This document shows positions 41,401-54,209 of a DNA stretch of 64,000 nt, piece by piece; positions within the stretch are counted from its first letter, which is position 1; each line of letters begins with the position of its first letter. The notes below the pieces were generated by a model. That model did not search any database, had not been told where the DNA came from, and saw only the letters and a program-made list of their open reading frames with translations. The translations under genes and the position numbers were made by a program. The DNA is taken from assembly GCF_026723865.1 (NCBI RefSeq), contig NZ_CP113529.1, positions 2,852,001 through 2,916,000 of the forward strand, read 5' to 3'. The stretch is from Mycobacterium sp. Aquia_216. GTDB lineage: Bacteria; Actinomycetota; Actinomycetes; Mycobacteriales; Mycobacteriaceae.

Positions 41401-42801
41401 GTGGAGTCGCGCTGGGTGCTGCACCTGGACATGGACGCGTTCTTCGCCTCCGTGGAGCAGCTGACCCGGCCCACCCTGCGTGGTCGGCCGGTGCTGGTCG
41501 GCGGGTTGGGCGGCCGGGGGGTGGTGGCCGGCGCGAGCTACGAGGCGCGGGTGTACGGGGCACGGTCGGCCATGCCCATGCATCAGGCCCGCCGAATGAT
41601 CGGTGTTACCGCGGTGGTGCTGCCGCCGCGCGGGGTGGTCTACGGGATCGCCAGCCGGCGGGTGTTCGACGCGGTGCGGTCTCTGGTGCCGATCGTCGAG
41701 CAGCTGTCCTTCGACGAGGCGTTCGGGGAGCCGCCGCAGCTTGCCGGGGCGTCGGCGGGCGACGTCGAGAAGTTCTGCGAGGGACTGCGGCGACGGGTGC
41801 GCGACGAGACCGGATTGATCGCCTCGGTGGGTGCGGGCTCGGGCAAACAGATCGCCAAGATCGCCTCCGGGCTGGCCAAACCCGACGGCATTCGGGTGGT
41901 CGGGCGCCCGCAGGAACGGTCGCTGCTCGACGGGTTGGCGGTGCGGCGGCTGTGGGGAATCGGCCCGGTCGCCGAGGATAAGCTGAACCGGCTGGGCATC
42001 GAGACGGTCGGGCAGCTGGCCGCGTTGACCGACGCCGAGGTGGCCAACATCCTGGGCGCGACGGTCGGGCCGGCGCTACACCGGCTGGCCCGCGGCATCG
42101 ACGATCGCCCCGTCGCCGAGCGCGCCGAAGCCAAGCAGATCAGCGCCGAATCCACCTTCGCCGTCGACCTGACCAGCCTGGAGCAGCTCCACGAGGCGAT
42201 CGAGCCGATCGCCGAGCATGCGCATCAACGCCTGCTGCGCGACGGCCGTGGCGCGCGCACTGTCACGGTGAAGTTGAAGAAATCCGACATGAGCACGCTG
42301 ACCCGCTCGGCGACATTGCCCTACGCGACAACCGAGGCCGGCGCGCTGGTCGCAGTGGCCCGGCGACTGCTGCTCGACCCGCGCGAGATCGGGCCCATTC
42401 GTCTACTCGGCGTGGGGTTTTCGGGGCTGAGCGACGTGCGCCAGGGGTCGCTGTTTCCCGACCTGGAACTCTCACCGCCGGAATCGGAGGCACAACACTC
42501 CTTCGAAACGGCGACCGAGGCCATGTTCGCGCCGGCCCCGGAAGCCGCGCCGTGGCGGGTGGGCGATGACGTCGAGCACCGAGAGCTCGGGCACGGCTGG
42601 GTGCAGGGCGCAGGCCATGGCGTGGTCACCGTGCGGTTCGAAACGCGAAGCAGCGGACCGGGTCAGGCCCGGACGTTCCCCGCCGGCACCGCCGACCTCG
42701 TCGGTGCCAATCCGATCGATTCCCTGGACTGGCAGGACTACCTGGGCGCGCTGCGTAGCCAGGAGTCAGCCCCAGCGGGCGATGACGTCGCCGACCGGTA
42801 A
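41401..42801 (+). CDS. dinX: Y-family DNA polymerase IV
   Basis: A 466-residue translesion polymerase, homolog of DinX (Rv1537). Palm-domain catalytic carboxylates are in [11 protein letters not shown] (residues 8–18) and SFDEAF (around 105). [31 protein letters not shown] is the fingers segment. [18 protein letters not shown] and the helix-hairpin-helix [24 protein letters not shown] are the thumb; the little-finger domain follows (residues ~230–350). Residues ~390–466 form a C-terminal extension. GTG 41401 yields the canonical N-terminus; the open frame upstream is non-coding. No LexA box is visible in the 40-base gap, in line with mycobacterial DinB genes not being SOS-induced. The last 36 bases overlap ansA tail-to-tail. 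Confidence 0.93.
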   Translation: MESRWVLHLDMDAFFASVEQLTRPTLRGRPVLVGGLGGRGVVAGASYEARVYGARSAMPMHQARRMIGVTAVVLPPRGVVYGIASRRVFDAVRSLVPIVEQLSFDEAFGEPPQLAGASAGDVEKFCEGLRRRVRDETGLIASVGAGSGKQIAKIASGLAKPDGIRVVGRPQERSLLDGLAVRRLWGIGPVAEDKLNRLGIETVGQLAALTDAEVANILGATVGPALHRLARGIDDRPVAERAEAKQISAESTFAVDLTSLEQLHEAIEPIAEHAHQRLLRDGRGARTVTVKLKKSDMSTLTRSATLPYATTEAGALVAVARRLLLDPREIGPIRLLGVGFSGLSDVRQGSLFPDLELSPPESEAQHSFETATEAMFAPAPEAAPWRVGDDVEHRELGHGWVQGAGHGVVTVRFETRSSGPGQARTFPAGTADLVGANPIDSLDWQDYLGALRSQESAPAGDDVADR

Positions 42802-43692
42802 CTGCGCGGCCAGCGCGGCGATCAGGAGCACCCGGGCCTGCGGCGGCCGCAACCGCGGCACCATCACGGCGCCGGCTTCGACCAAGTCGTGACCGGGCCC
42901 GTAGCCCGCGCTGACCCGGCCGCCCGGCACCCGCGTGGACACCGCGACGACGACCCCGTCGCGGCAGTGGCGGCGCACCCCGTCGACGACCGCGACCCCG
43001 GCATTGCCCGAGCCCAGCGCCTCCAGCACGACGGCACGCGCTCCGGCGGCGACGCACGCGTCCAGCGCCACCGCGTCACTGCCCAGGTATGCCGCGACGA
43101 TATCGACCCTCGGCGCGTCGGCGGCTCGCAGCTCACCGAGGTAAGGCCGGGTCTTAGCGCCGGTCAGCGCCACGCCGCCTGGTGTTGTGCCGACCAACTC
43201 ACCGACGAAGCCACTCAGATCCTGGGTGGCTCTCTTGTGCAGGCCCAGCGGCTGCAACACCCGGCCGGCGAACGACACCAGTACGCCGAGGCCACGCGCG
43301 GCCGGGCTGGCCGCCACCGCCACCGCGTCGCGCAGATTGACCGGGCCGTCCGCATCGGGCGCGTCGGCGCTGCGCATGGCGCCGGTCAGGACGACCGGGG
43401 AGTTACCGGAGTAGGTGAGGTCGAACCACAGCGCGCTCTCCTCCATGGTGTCGGTGCCATGAGCGACGACCACGCCCTCGGCGCCGCCGGCGACCGCGGC
43501 GCGCACGGCGGCGCTGATTCGATCCCAATCGGCCGTCGTCAGCTCCGAGCTGTCCACCGCCATCAGGTCGACGACGTCGACATCGAGGCCCGAGGTGAGG
43601 TCGGTTCCGCTGCGGCTGGGACGGCGCACGCCGTCGGGGCCGGTGCTGGTCGATATCGTGCCGCCGGTGGCGATAACGGTGATTCGACCCAT
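42766..43692 (-). CDS. ansA: L-asparaginase
   Basis: A 308-residue type I/II bacterial asparaginase (homolog of Rv1538c) hydrolysing L-asparagine to aspartate and ammonia. Active-site threonines lie in [11 protein letters not shown] (Thr in TGGTI) and in [12 protein letters not shown] (HGTDT with the Thr-Lys/Asp system). No signal peptide is evident, so it is probably cytosolic, although the M. tuberculosis enzyme has been linked to nitrogen use and acid resistance. ATG 43692 ([11 protein letters not shown]) is preferred over 43710. It is convergent with dinX, overlapping by 36 bases, and divergent from lspA. Confidence 0.94.
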   Translation of the reverse strand: MGRITVIATGGTISTSTGPDGVRRPSRSGTDLTSGLDVDVVDLMAVDSSELTTADWDRISAAVRAAVAGGAEGVVVAHGTDTMEESALWFDLTYSGNSPVVLTGAMRSADAPDADGPVNLRDAVAVAASPAARGLGVLVSFAGRVLQPLGLHKRATQDLSGFVGELVGTTPGGVALTGAKTRPYLGELRAADAPRVDIVAAYLGSDAVALDACVAAGARAVVLEALGSGNAGVAVVDGVRRHCRDGVVVAVSTRVPGGRVSAGYGPGHDLVEAGAVMVPRLRPPQARVLLIAALAAQLPVGDVIARWG

Positions 43693-43767
43693 GGGCGAAT
43701 CATTGCGCACGCGCCGGGGCGGCGAGGCAGCACCCGGCCATGCCGGGCGCTAGGGGATGATGGGGAG

Positions 43768-44400
43768 GTGCCCGAAGAACCAACAGGATCGGCTGAACCG
43801 GTGACGTCAGCGGGGGAGGCTGGAACGTCCGGGGAAGTGGCAGAACCCGAAGCCCCCGCACCACAGTCACCCCCGAGGCGGCTGCGGCTGCTGGTGTCGG
43901 TGGCGGCCGTCGTGCTGGCGCTCGACATCGTGACCAAGGTGCTCGCCGTCAGACTGCTGCCCCCCGGGCAGCCCGTGTCGATCATCGGCGACACGGTGAC
44001 CTGGACGTTGGTACGTAATTCCGGGGCCGCGTTCTCGATGGCGACCGGCTACACCTGGATGTTGACGCTGATCGCCACCGGTGTGGTGATCGGGATCTTC
44101 TGGATGGGCCGGCGGCTGGTATCGCCCTGGTGGGCGGTGGGTCTCGGCATGATCCTCGGCGGCGCGACGGGCAACCTGGTCGATCGCTTCTTCCGCGCGC
44201 CCGGGCCGCTTCGCGGCCACGTCGTGGACTTTTTGTCGGTGGGCTGGTGGCCGGTGTTCAACGTCGCCGATCCGTCGGTGGTCGGCGGCGCGATCCTGCT
44301 CGTCGTGCTCTCGGTTTTCGGCTTCGATTTCGATGCGGTAGGACGGCGCAAAGCCGGCGGGAACTCCGAGGGCCGGGGCAACGCCGACGAATCCAAATGA
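43768..44400 (+). CDS. lspA: prolipoprotein signal peptidase
   Basis: A 210-residue four-span inner-membrane aspartyl protease that cleaves the signal peptide of diacylglyceryl-prolipoproteins. Catalytic Asp residues are in [13 protein letters not shown] and in the [12 protein letters not shown] segment; the NxxD and FNxAD motifs are both intact. An N-terminal ~38-residue acidic/Pro-rich cytoplasmic leader precedes TM1, as in M. tuberculosis LspA. GTG 43768 follows GGGGAGG closely; the much longer open frame upstream is antisense to ansA. The stop overlaps the next ATG by 4 nt. One substrate, the LprI-like lipoprotein, is encoded 1.7 kb downstream. Confidence 0.95.
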   Translation: MPEEPTGSAEPVTSAGEAGTSGEVAEPEAPAPQSPPRRLRLLVSVAAVVLALDIVTKVLAVRLLPPGQPVSIIGDTVTWTLVRNSGAAFSMATGYTWMLTLIATGVVIGIFWMGRRLVSPWWAVGLGMILGGATGNLVDRFFRAPGPLRGHVVDFLSVGWWPVFNVADPSVVGGAILLVVLSVFGFDFDAVGRRKAGGNSEGRGNADESK

Positions 44401-45323
44401 CCAGTCGCTCGATGCCCGTTCCGGAGGGATTGGCGGGCATGCGTGTCGATGCCGGGCTGTCACGCCTGCTCGGCCTGTCCCGCAGCGCCGTGGCGGCCAT
44501 CGCCGAGGATGGCGGCGTCGAACTCGACGGTGTGCAGGCGGGGAAGTCCGACCGCCTGACATCCGGCGCCTGGCTGGAGGTGCGGTTGCCCGAGGCGCCG
44601 GCACCGTTGGAGAACACCCCGGTCGACATCGAGGGCATGAGGATCCTGTACTCCGACGACGACATCGTGGTGGTCGACAAGCCGGCGGCGGTGGCGGCGC
44701 ACGCCTCGGTGGGCTGGAGCGGGCCCACGGTGCTCGGCGGCCTGGCCGCCGCGGGTTACCGGATCAGCACGTCGGGTGTGCACGAGCGGCAGGGCATCGT
44801 GCATCGCCTCGACGTGGGCACCTCCGGGGTGATGGTGGTCGCGCTCTCCGAGCGCGCATACACCCTGCTCAAGCGGGCGTTCAAACAGCGCACCGTCGAC
44901 AAGCGTTATCACGCTCTGGTGCAAGGACATCCGGATCCGTCGAGCGGGACGATCGACGCGCCGATCGGGCGGCACCGCGGCGGGGAGTGGAAGTTCGCCG
45001 TCACCCAGAACGGCCGGCACAGCCTCACTCACTACGACACCGTGGAAGCGTTCGTCGCCGCCAGCCTGCTCGACGTGCACCTGGAAACCGGTCGCACCCA
45101 CCAGATTCGGGTGCATTTCGCCGCACTGCACCATCCGTGTTGTGGGGACCTGGTCTACGGGGCCGACCCGAAGCTCGCGAAAAGACTTGGGCTGGAACGT
45201 CAATGGCTGCACGCAAGGTCGCTGGCATTCGCCCATCCGGCCGACGGGCGGTGGGTGGAATTCGTCAGCCCGTATCCGGGTGACCTGCAGCACGCGCTGG
45301 GCGTGTTGCGCGACGACGGCTGA
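44397..45323 (+). CDS. RluA-family 23S rRNA/tRNA pseudouridine synthase (Rv1540-like)
   Basis: A 308-residue RluA/RluD-type pseudouridine synthase. An N-terminal S4-like RNA-binding region ([20 protein letters not shown]) precedes the catalytic domain with [13 protein letters not shown], whose Asp is the nucleophile. Downstream, [12 protein letters not shown] and [23 protein letters not shown] are also family hallmarks. The ATG overlaps the lspA stop, giving tight coupling. Position equals Rv1540. Target position in RNA is not predictable from this alone; RluD-like action on helix 69 of 23S rRNA is the common assumption. Confidence 0.92.
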   Translation: MTSRSMPVPEGLAGMRVDAGLSRLLGLSRSAVAAIAEDGGVELDGVQAGKSDRLTSGAWLEVRLPEAPAPLENTPVDIEGMRILYSDDDIVVVDKPAAVAAHASVGWSGPTVLGGLAAAGYRISTSGVHERQGIVHRLDVGTSGVMVVALSERAYTLLKRAFKQRTVDKRYHALVQGHPDPSSGTIDAPIGRHRGGEWKFAVTQNGRHSLTHYDTVEAFVAASLLDVHLETGRTHQIRVHFAALHHPCCGDLVYGADPKLAKRLGLERQWLHARSLAFAHPADGRWVEFVSPYPGDLQHALGVLRDDG

Positions 45324-46091
45324 TCAGCCGGGCTTGCGGGCTTCGACGAGAACCCGCGTGGCGTGCGCGACGAAACGCCCCTCGGCCTCGATGCGGTGAT
45401 GAAGTTCCCACAGCCGATCGAGGTAGCGCTCGACGGTGAAGTCCGGTACCGACCAGATCACCTTGCGCAGGAAGTACACCACCGCGCCGACGTCGAAGTA
45501 CTCCTGCCGCAATCGCTCCATCCGCATGTCGACGATCTGCAGCCCGGCGGCCTGCGCCGCGGCTCGCTCGGTGTCGGGATGGCGGCGGGCCCAAGCCTCC
45601 GGCTGCGGTCCGATGAAGTGTTCTACCAACTCGGACACGGTGCCGGGCCCGACGTGTTGGGCCAGGTAGGTGCCGTCCGGGCGCAGCACCCGAGCGATCT
45701 CGGGCCACACCACGGAGTTGGGATGCCGGCTGGTGACCAGGTCGAAGGCGTCGGCGGCGAACGGCAACAGCGACTCGGCGGGAGTCTCCACGATCACCAC
45801 GCCCAGCGGATGCAACCGCTTGGTCGCCAGTGCGGCGTTGGGCGGCCAGGACTCGGTGGCCACCATCGTCGGCGGGAAGGGCGCCGCTCCGGCCAGCACC
45901 TCGCCGCCGCCGGTTTGAATTTCCAGCGCGGCCGACACGGTCGCGAAAGTGCGGCTGATCAGTCGTTGGTAGCCCCACGACGGTCGTTCCTCGGTCGCGC
46001 GCCCGTCCAGCCACGAGAAATCCCAGCCGTCGACGGACACCGAATTGGCTTCTGCGACCAGATCTTCGAATGTGCGGCCCATGCTAGGCAT
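45324..46091 (-). CDS. class I SAM-dependent methyltransferase
   Basis: A ~255-residue methyltransferase directly abutting the pseudouridine synthase gene tail-to-tail (no spacer). SAM-binding motif I is atypical: ALEIQTGGGEVLAG instead of the usual E/DxGxGxG, but the fold is evident from VVIVETPAESLLPFAADAFDLVTSRHPN and EIARVLRPDGTYLAQHVGP. This variant is common in actinobacterial 'class I SAM-dependent methyltransferase' proteins. Start is uncertain between ATG 46091 and ATG 46082; neither has a strong ribosome binding site. Substrate unknown. Confidence 0.8.
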   Translation of the reverse strand: MPSMGRTFEDLVAEANSVSVDGWDFSWLDGRATEERPSWGYQRLISRTFATVSAALEIQTGGGEVLAGAAPFPPTMVATESWPPNAALATKRLHPLGVVIVETPAESLLPFAADAFDLVTSRHPNSVVWPEIARVLRPDGTYLAQHVGPGTVSELVEHFIGPQPEAWARRHPDTERAAAQAAGLQIVDMRMERLRQEYFDVGAVVYFLRKVIWSVPDFTVERYLDRLWELHHRIEAEGRFVAHATRVLVEARKPG

Positions 46092-46131
46092 TGTCGTCAA
46101 CGACGGGCCGGTGTGCTCGGGCTCGACGGGA

Positions 46132-46764
46132 TCACGCCGTGGTGCAGACGAATTTGGTGCCGTTGAAATCGAGTTTGACCTCGCCCTGATGTTCCCAATA
46201 CTCAGAGCCCTGCCGTCCGTACCTCGCGCCGCTGCCGGACGGCAGGACGAACAGGATCTGCTGGGTGCCTTTCCAGTTGAGCACCGCGGTCGGCGGGGCG
46301 AACTGGTTGTAGAACTGAGCGGTCAGCGGGCCGGATTCGGCGGGGCAGTGGTAGGTGACGACGGGTGGGGCCGCGGTGGCCGGGTCGGCGATGGCCAACT
46401 GCACCAGCCGAGTCTGATAGGCCTCCAGCACGCAGGTGTGGACATCGGCATTGTGGGCACAGTCATCGCGGGCCGTCGCGAAGCCGGTCTGCGCGGCCGT
46501 CACGGCGGATTGATCCGCGCCGGGGCGGGCCAGTGCCTGGCGATAGGCATCCTGCAGCTGGCGTTCGAGGTCGAACAGATGCGAGTCGGTGCAGATCAGC
46601 TGCTGCGCGGAATTCGCCGGTTTGGTGCAGTCGACCGCCGCCGGCACCGGCGCGACCGGAGAGCTGGATGGGGTAGTCGACGGCGAGCTGGGGGCTGATT
46701 GGTTGGGTGGCGAGCTGCAGGCGCTCAAAATCATGACCACGACGGTGACAGCGATCAGCCTCAT
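46132..46764 (-). CDS. lprI: LprI-like lipoprotein, lysozyme-inhibitor type
   Basis: A 210-residue lipoprotein. The signal peptide MRLIAVTVVVMILSAC ends in the lipobox LSAC, with Cys16 the lipidated residue, followed by a Ser/Pro/Thr-rich linker (residues 18–43). The first domain (CTKPANSAQQLICTDSHLFDLERQLQDAYRQAL) is the LprI N-terminal fold with paired cysteines. The second (about 138–210, YHCPAESGPL through KLDFNGTKFVC) resembles the MliC lysozyme-inhibitor domain. M. tuberculosis LprI (Rv1541c) has been reported to inhibit lysozyme, so a role in protecting the wall from host lysozyme is likely. Located next to glbN, as in M. tuberculosis. Confidence 0.9.
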   Translation of the reverse strand: MRLIAVTVVVMILSACSSPPNQSAPSSPSTTPSSSPVAPVPAAVDCTKPANSAQQLICTDSHLFDLERQLQDAYRQALARPGADQSAVTAAQTGFATARDDCAHNADVHTCVLEAYQTRLVQLAIADPATAAPPVVTYHCPAESGPLTAQFYNQFAPPTAVLNWKGTQQILFVLPSGSGARYGRQGSEYWEHQGEVKLDFNGTKFVCTTA

Positions 46765-46843
46765 ACGTGCTGACTACCGGCTGTGCCCCGGTGACCGCGA
46801 GCGACACGCCCGGGCGCCGTCAAATTCTTAGGCGCTGCGCGGC

Positions 46844-47254
46844 TCAGACGGTGGCGGTGCTGGCTTCACCCGACGCGATATCCGGGGCCAGCGGCGCGAC
46901 GACGCCGAGAATCTCCGTCACCGTCGCCGGCGAAACCCCGGCCGCGGCCAGTGCCTCGGCCAAATGCGTGGCCACCAGGCTGAAGTGGTGCATGGTGATG
47001 CCGCGCCCCTGGTGCACCTGCTTCATCGGGGCGCCGCTGTAGACCTGCGGCGCGCCGAGAGCGGCCGCGAAGAACTCCACCTGTTTGCCCTTGAGGCGGT
47101 TCATGTTCGTTCCGGTGAAGAATCCGGACAGTTGATCGTCGGCGAGCACCCGCACGTAGAAGTCTTCGACGACGACTTCGAGCGCCTCGTGCCCGCCGAT
47201 CCGGTCGTAGATGGTTGTCGGCGGGGGTTTGTGGAATGTTGCCAGGAGTTTCAT
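46844..47254 (-). CDS. glbN: group I truncated hemoglobin
   Basis: A 136-residue 2/2 hemoglobin (trHbN). Tyr B10 is Y33 in DFYVRVL and the proximal His F8 is H81 in MKQVHQGRG, at exactly the numbers used for M. tuberculosis trHbN, and the length is identical. The protein detoxifies NO by O2-dependent dioxygenation to nitrate. The N-terminal pre-A segment ([14 protein letters not shown]) differs from that of M. tuberculosis but is present. Upstream of lprI on the same strand with 79 bases between, so the two are probably co-transcribed, which pairs NO defence with lysozyme defence. Confidence 0.95.
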   Translation of the reverse strand: MKLLATFHKPPPTTIYDRIGGHEALEVVVEDFYVRVLADDQLSGFFTGTNMNRLKGKQVEFFAAALGAPQVYSGAPMKQVHQGRGITMHHFSLVATHLAEALAAAGVSPATVTEILGVVAPLAPDIASGEASTATV

Positions 47255-47437
47255 GTAACCAGGGGAGCACTCGGGCGTTGCTCGTCAGTTAGTCGGCGAT
47301 CACGCTCGGATTGCCCGAGGTAACAAGCGGATTGCCGACGGGTGATCGCATCTTCGGCTGCTGGGTGAGACGGTTCGCCCGGTCCAGATGGTGGCCATCG
47401 ATTCGTCGCCGGCGCGTAATGCCCTAGGTTAGCTGTA

Positions 47438-47449
47438 TGACCCACGTCA
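47438..47449. promoter_or_regulatory. short dyad upstream of the acyl-CoA reductase-like gene
   Basis: TGAC-CCAC-GTCA is a 4+4 bp dyad 29 bases before ATG 47478, within the 223-base divergent region shared with glbN. It may be an operator; the match is short and could be chance. Confidence 0.25.
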
Positions 47450-47477
47450 CATCTGCCACCGACAGGAGCGACAACCG

Positions 47478-48494
47478 ATGAACCTTGGCGACTTAACGAA
47501 CTTGGTGGAAAAGCCATTTGCGATGGTCTCCAACATCATCAATACCCCCAACTCGGCCGGCCGATATCGGCCGTTCTATCTGAGGAATCTGCTCGATGCG
47601 GTGCAGGGCCACAGCCTCAGCGAGGCCGTCGAAGGCAAGACCGTTCTGATCACCGGCGGATCGTCGGGAATCGGGGAGGCCGCCGCGAAAAAAATCGCGG
47701 AAGCCGGCGGCGAGGTGGTGCTGGTGGCCCGCACGCCGGAAAACCTCGAGAAGGTCGCCGACGAGATCCGCAGCGACGGCGGCGTCGCCCACGTCTACCC
47801 ATGCGACCTCACGGACATGGACGCGATCGCCGCAATGGCCGACAAGGTGCTCACCGAGCTTGGCGGCGTCGACATCCTGATCAACAACGCGGGTCGGTCC
47901 ATCCGGCGCTCGTTGGAACTGTCCTACGACCGGATTCACGACTACCAGCGGACCATGCAACTGAACTACCTGGGTGCGGTCCAGCTCATCCTGAAGTTCA
48001 TCCCCGGAATGCGTGAGCGTGGTTTCGGCCAGATCATCAACGTCTCTTCCGTCGGCGTGCAGACCCGCGCCCCGCGTTTCGGCGCCTACATCGCCAGCAA
48101 GGCCGCGCTGGACAGTCTCTGCGACGCGCTGCAGGCCGAAGTGGTCAACGATGACGTCAAATTCACCACTGTGCACATGGCGCTGGTGCGGACCCCGATG
48201 ATCAGCCCGACCAAGATGTACGACAAATTCCCCGCGCTGACCCCGGATCAGGCGGCCGGGGTGGTCACCGACGCGATCGTGCACCGCCCGCGGCGGGCCA
48301 GCTCACCGTTCGGGCAATTCGCCGCCGTCGCCGATGCCGTCAACCCGGCGGTGATGGATCGCGTGCGCAACCGGGCGTTCGGCATGTTCGAGGACTCCCA
48401 CGCTGCGAAGGGCGGCGAATCCTCAAGCAGCACATCGGAATTCGATCGGCGAAGCGAGACGTTCGTGCAAGCGACTCGCGGAATCCATTGGTGA
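47478..48494 (+). CDS. short-chain dehydrogenase, probable fatty acyl-CoA reductase (Rv1543-like)
   Basis: A 338-residue classical SDR with ~53 extra N-terminal residues. LITGGSSGIGEAAA is the NADP loop, NNAGRSIRR the NNAG motif, INVSSVGVQT the Ser and YIASKAALD the Tyr-x3-Lys. The extension (MNLGDLTNLVEKPFAMVSNI onward) is the same as in Rv1543, annotated as a possible fatty acyl-CoA reductase acting in lipid metabolism. AGGAG at 47463–47467 supports the start. The next SDR gene begins 4 bases after its stop, so both are one operon. Confidence 0.9.
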   Translation: MNLGDLTNLVEKPFAMVSNIINTPNSAGRYRPFYLRNLLDAVQGHSLSEAVEGKTVLITGGSSGIGEAAAKKIAEAGGEVVLVARTPENLEKVADEIRSDGGVAHVYPCDLTDMDAIAAMADKVLTELGGVDILINNAGRSIRRSLELSYDRIHDYQRTMQLNYLGAVQLILKFIPGMRERGFGQIINVSSVGVQTRAPRFGAYIASKAALDSLCDALQAEVVNDDVKFTTVHMALVRTPMISPTKMYDKFPALTPDQAAGVVTDAIVHRPRRASSPFGQFAAVADAVNPAVMDRVRNRAFGMFEDSHAAKGGESSSSTSEFDRRSETFVQATRGIHW

Positions 48495-48498
48495 CGCG

Positions 48499-49302
48499 AT
48501 GAGCCTTCCGAAATCCGGTAATCAGACGACCGTTGTCATCACCGGTGCCTCCTCGGGCATCGGCGCCGAACTGGCCCGTGGCCTGGCGCGGCGCGGCTTC
48601 CCGCTGTTGCTGGTGGCGCGGCGACGCGAACGCCTCGACGAGATCGCCGATCGCGTGGGAGAGGAGCACTCGGTCGCGGTCGAGGTCATGCCACTGGACC
48701 TCAGCGACATCAAGGCGCGCGGGAAATTGGCCGACCGGCTGCGCGCCGAACCGATTGCCGGCTTGTGCAACAGCGCCGGATTCGGCACCAGCGGGGTCTT
48801 TTACGAGTTGCCGGTCGAACGCGAGAGTGAAGAGGTCACCCTCAATGCCCTCGTGTTGATGGAACTGACCCACGCGGCGCTGCCCGGAATGGTCGAGCGC
48901 GGCGCCGGAGCGGTGATGAACATCGCGTCGATCGCCGCGTTTCAGCCGCTTCCCTACATGGCGGTGTATTCGGCGACCAAGGCGTTCGTGCAGACATTCT
49001 CCGAAGCCGTGCACGAGGAGTTGCACGGGACGGGGGTGTCGGTGACGTCGCTGTGCCCGGGCCCGGTGCCCACCGAGTGGGCCGAGATCGCCAATGCCAA
49101 CCGGTTCAGCGTGCCCGCCGCGCAGGTGTCGCCGGCCGACGTAGCCGAAGCCGCCATCGGGGCGATGGTGGCCGGCAAGCGCACCGTCGTCCCCGGCGTC
49201 GTGCCCAAGGTCGTCAGCAGCGGGGGGCGGTTCGCGCCCCGCAGCCTGCTGCTGCCCGCAATCCGCATCGGCAACCGATTCCGCGGTGGGCCCAGCAACT
49301 GA
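48499..49302 (+). CDS. short-chain dehydrogenase/reductase (Rv1544-like)
   Basis: A 267-residue classical SDR, the same length as Rv1544. [16 protein letters not shown] is the cofactor loop with a following ARRRERL that favours NADPH; CNSAGFG replaces the usual [13 protein letters not shown] and YSATKAFV carry the catalytic Ser, Tyr and Lys. The C-terminal stretch [14 protein letters not shown] resembles ketoacyl or acyl-reductase SDRs of lipid metabolism. Four bases separate it from the preceding SDR gene, so the two likely act in one lipid pathway. Exact substrate unknown. Confidence 0.88.
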   Translation: MSLPKSGNQTTVVITGASSGIGAELARGLARRGFPLLLVARRRERLDEIADRVGEEHSVAVEVMPLDLSDIKARGKLADRLRAEPIAGLCNSAGFGTSGVFYELPVERESEEVTLNALVLMELTHAALPGMVERGAGAVMNIASIAAFQPLPYMAVYSATKAFVQTFSEAVHEELHGTGVSVTSLCPGPVPTEWAEIANANRFSVPAAQVSPADVAEAAIGAMVAGKRTVVPGVVPKVVSSGGRFAPRSLLLPAIRIGNRFRGGPSN

Positions 49303-49385
49303 CCACGCCCGGGGCCAACGAGTGCGCGTCCTTGGCGCCCTGCGCGCACAATCGCCGCCCCGAGCGCACACCCAAAGCCCTGGTG

Positions 49386-49583
49386 ATGTCGGGCGCGGGC
49401 AAGGGCGGAGCCAAATACGGCGTCACCCTGACCGTGCTGCCCACCGGCGACGGATCGACCCTTGGTTTGCGGCTTGAGCTGGGCGGTCGGGCGTTGTTCG
49501 GGCCGGTCGGATCGGCGGCGGCGCGCGCCGTCAACGGCGACGTAGAGAAGTCGCTGCAGAACTTCGTCGAGCTGTACGGATAA
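49386..49583 (+). pseudogene. 3' remnant of an Rv1546-like SRPBCC/polyketide-cyclase gene
   Basis: A 65-codon frame ([20 protein letters not shown] onward, ending NFVELYG) that matches the C-terminal half of the ~143-residue Rv1546 family as I recall it: a START/SRPBCC-type ligand-binding fold. The sequence between the Rv1544-like stop (49302) and this point is only ~83 bases and does not encode the missing N-terminal β-sheet and helices, so the 5' half has been deleted. No ribosome binding site precedes ATG 49386. It lies between the SDR gene and dnaE1, where the intact gene sits in M. tuberculosis. Confidence 0.65.
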
Positions 49584-49649
49584 ACCGCCAAGACACACTT
49601 CGCGACACGCCGAGGAAGCGTCGGTGGTCGGTCATAGACTGGCGTCCCT

Positions 49650-53216
<3,567 letters not shown>

Positions 53217-53301
53217 GCGTTCGTCGCTTGTCTTGCCGAGTGCGCGGCCAGCTTCACACTTGTGCCCGAACGTGCGGCTGGCTTCACATTCGGTCGGGGG
53301 C

Positions 53302-53751
53302 CTAAAGCTGCACGTGGACGATGACGCTGTCGGCCCAGACCCCGCGTTCGCGCGCCCGGCGCAGCTTCTCCCGGACGCCCAGATCCCGGTGAACGTTGGT
53401 CACGCCGGGCAGTTTGATCAGCGGGACGATGTTCCACTGCCAGCCGTATCGCCGGTGCAGGATCCGATTGGCCCGCTCCGCGTCGGCGCCGGAGAGCAGG
53501 GTGGCGCGTCCCGCCACCGTCGCCGCGCCCCGGCGCACCCGGCCGCGGTGGTCGCACGCGCGCAGCTCGATGTCGGGGCGGGCCGCGAGCCGCTTGGTCT
53601 TGGGGCCGACCTTGGTCCGGAAGACCAATCCGTCGCCGTCTATCGCGAACCAGATCGGGGTGTCCCGGGGTGTGCCGTCGCGCCGAAACGAACGGAGCAG
53701 GGCGTAGCGAGCGTCGCTGAGCTCACCGAGTGCGCTGTTGTGCATGATCAT
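53302..53751 (-). CDS. PPOX-class F420/FMN-dependent oxidoreductase
   Basis: A ~149-residue split β-barrel flavin/deazaflavin protein of the pyridoxamine-oxidase-like superfamily. The conserved core SFRRDGTPRDTPIWFAIDGDGLVFRT, then KTKRLAARPDIELRACDHRGRV and AERANRILHRRYG, matches the mycobacterial PPOX subgroup (Rv2061/Rv1155-like) that uses F420. Start is ATG 53751 or 53745; either leaves almost no untranslated leader, since a 22-bp palindrome ends at 53759. It is divergent from a MerR regulator gene, and the shared palindrome suggests that regulator controls it. Substrate unknown. Confidence 0.83.
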   Translation of the reverse strand: MIMHNSALGELSDARYALLRSFRRDGTPRDTPIWFAIDGDGLVFRTKVGPKTKRLAARPDIELRACDHRGRVRRGAATVAGRATLLSGADAERANRILHRRYGWQWNIVPLIKLPGVTNVHRDLGVREKLRRARERGVWADSVIVHVQL

Positions 53752-53758
53752 AGTCAAC

Positions 53759-53780
53759 GACTTAGAGTTGACTCTAAGTC
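53759..53780. promoter_or_regulatory. 22-bp operator-like palindrome between the PPOX and MerR genes
   Basis: Arms GACTTAGAGT (53759–53768) and ACTCTAAGTC (53771–53780) are perfect reverse complements with a 2-base centre. MerR-family regulators bind dyads of this length lying between the −35 and −10 elements. It starts 8 bases from one gene start and ends 25 bases before the other, so a single bound regulator could control both directions. Confidence 0.75.
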
Positions 53781-53804
53781 AAGTGCCGAATCCTGGGAGG
53801 CCCG

Positions 53805-54209
53805 ATGGCGACCGCGGGAACCACCCGCTCGCGCACGACGCTCACGATCGGAGAGGTCGCCCGCCAGGCCGGGGTGGCCGCGACCACGCTGCGCTACTAC
53901 GAGCAGATCGGGCTTTTGCCGTCGCCCGCGCGCCAAGGCGGCCGGCGCCGCTACGACGACTCGATCCTGGCGCGGCTGGAGGTCATCCGGCTGTGCAAGT
54001 CAGCCGGCTTCGCGCTGGAAGAAATCCAGCTGCTGTTCGCCGACGATGCACCGGGGCGCCCCGCCAGCCGCGCGCTCGCCGAGGCCAAGCTCGCCGAGAT
54101 CGATGACCAGATGGCGTCGCTGGCCCGGGCGCGGGCAGTGATCGAGTGGGGGATGAGCTGCACCTGCCCGTCGATCGACGCCTGCACGTGCGGCGTCCAC
54201 CCGGCCTAG
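53805..54209 (+). CDS. MerR-family transcriptional regulator with C-terminal cysteine motif
   Basis: A 134-residue regulator. The N-terminal winged helix is LTIGEVARQAGVAATTLRYYEQIGLLPSPARQGGRRRYDD, canonical for MerR; a helical dimerisation segment (AEAKLAEIDDQMASLARARAVIEWG) follows. The tail SCTCPSIDACTCGVHPA holds four cysteines spaced C-x-C-x6-C-x-C, different from the C-x2-C-x-C-x5-C cluster motif of SoxR. This suggests metal or redox sensing. GGGAGG at 53795–53800 supports ATG 53805. It faces the PPOX gene across a 22-bp palindrome and overlaps the convergent methyltransferase stop by 4 bases. Confidence 0.9.
   Translation: MATAGTTRSRTTLTIGEVARQAGVAATTLRYYEQIGLLPSPARQGGRRRYDDSILARLEVIRLCKSAGFALEEIQLLFADDAPGRPASRALAEAKLAEIDDQMASLARARAVIEWGMSCTCPSIDACTCGVHPA

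Noticed and set aside
42889..43767. Long N-terminal extension of lspA
   Set aside because: It is antisense to ansA and has shadow composition; the true start is GTG 43768.
53217..53301. Paired GGCCAGCTTCACA / GGCTGGCTTCACA repeats after dnaE1
   Set aside because: Only two degenerate copies about 37 bases apart in an 85-base convergent gap; too short to claim as an element.
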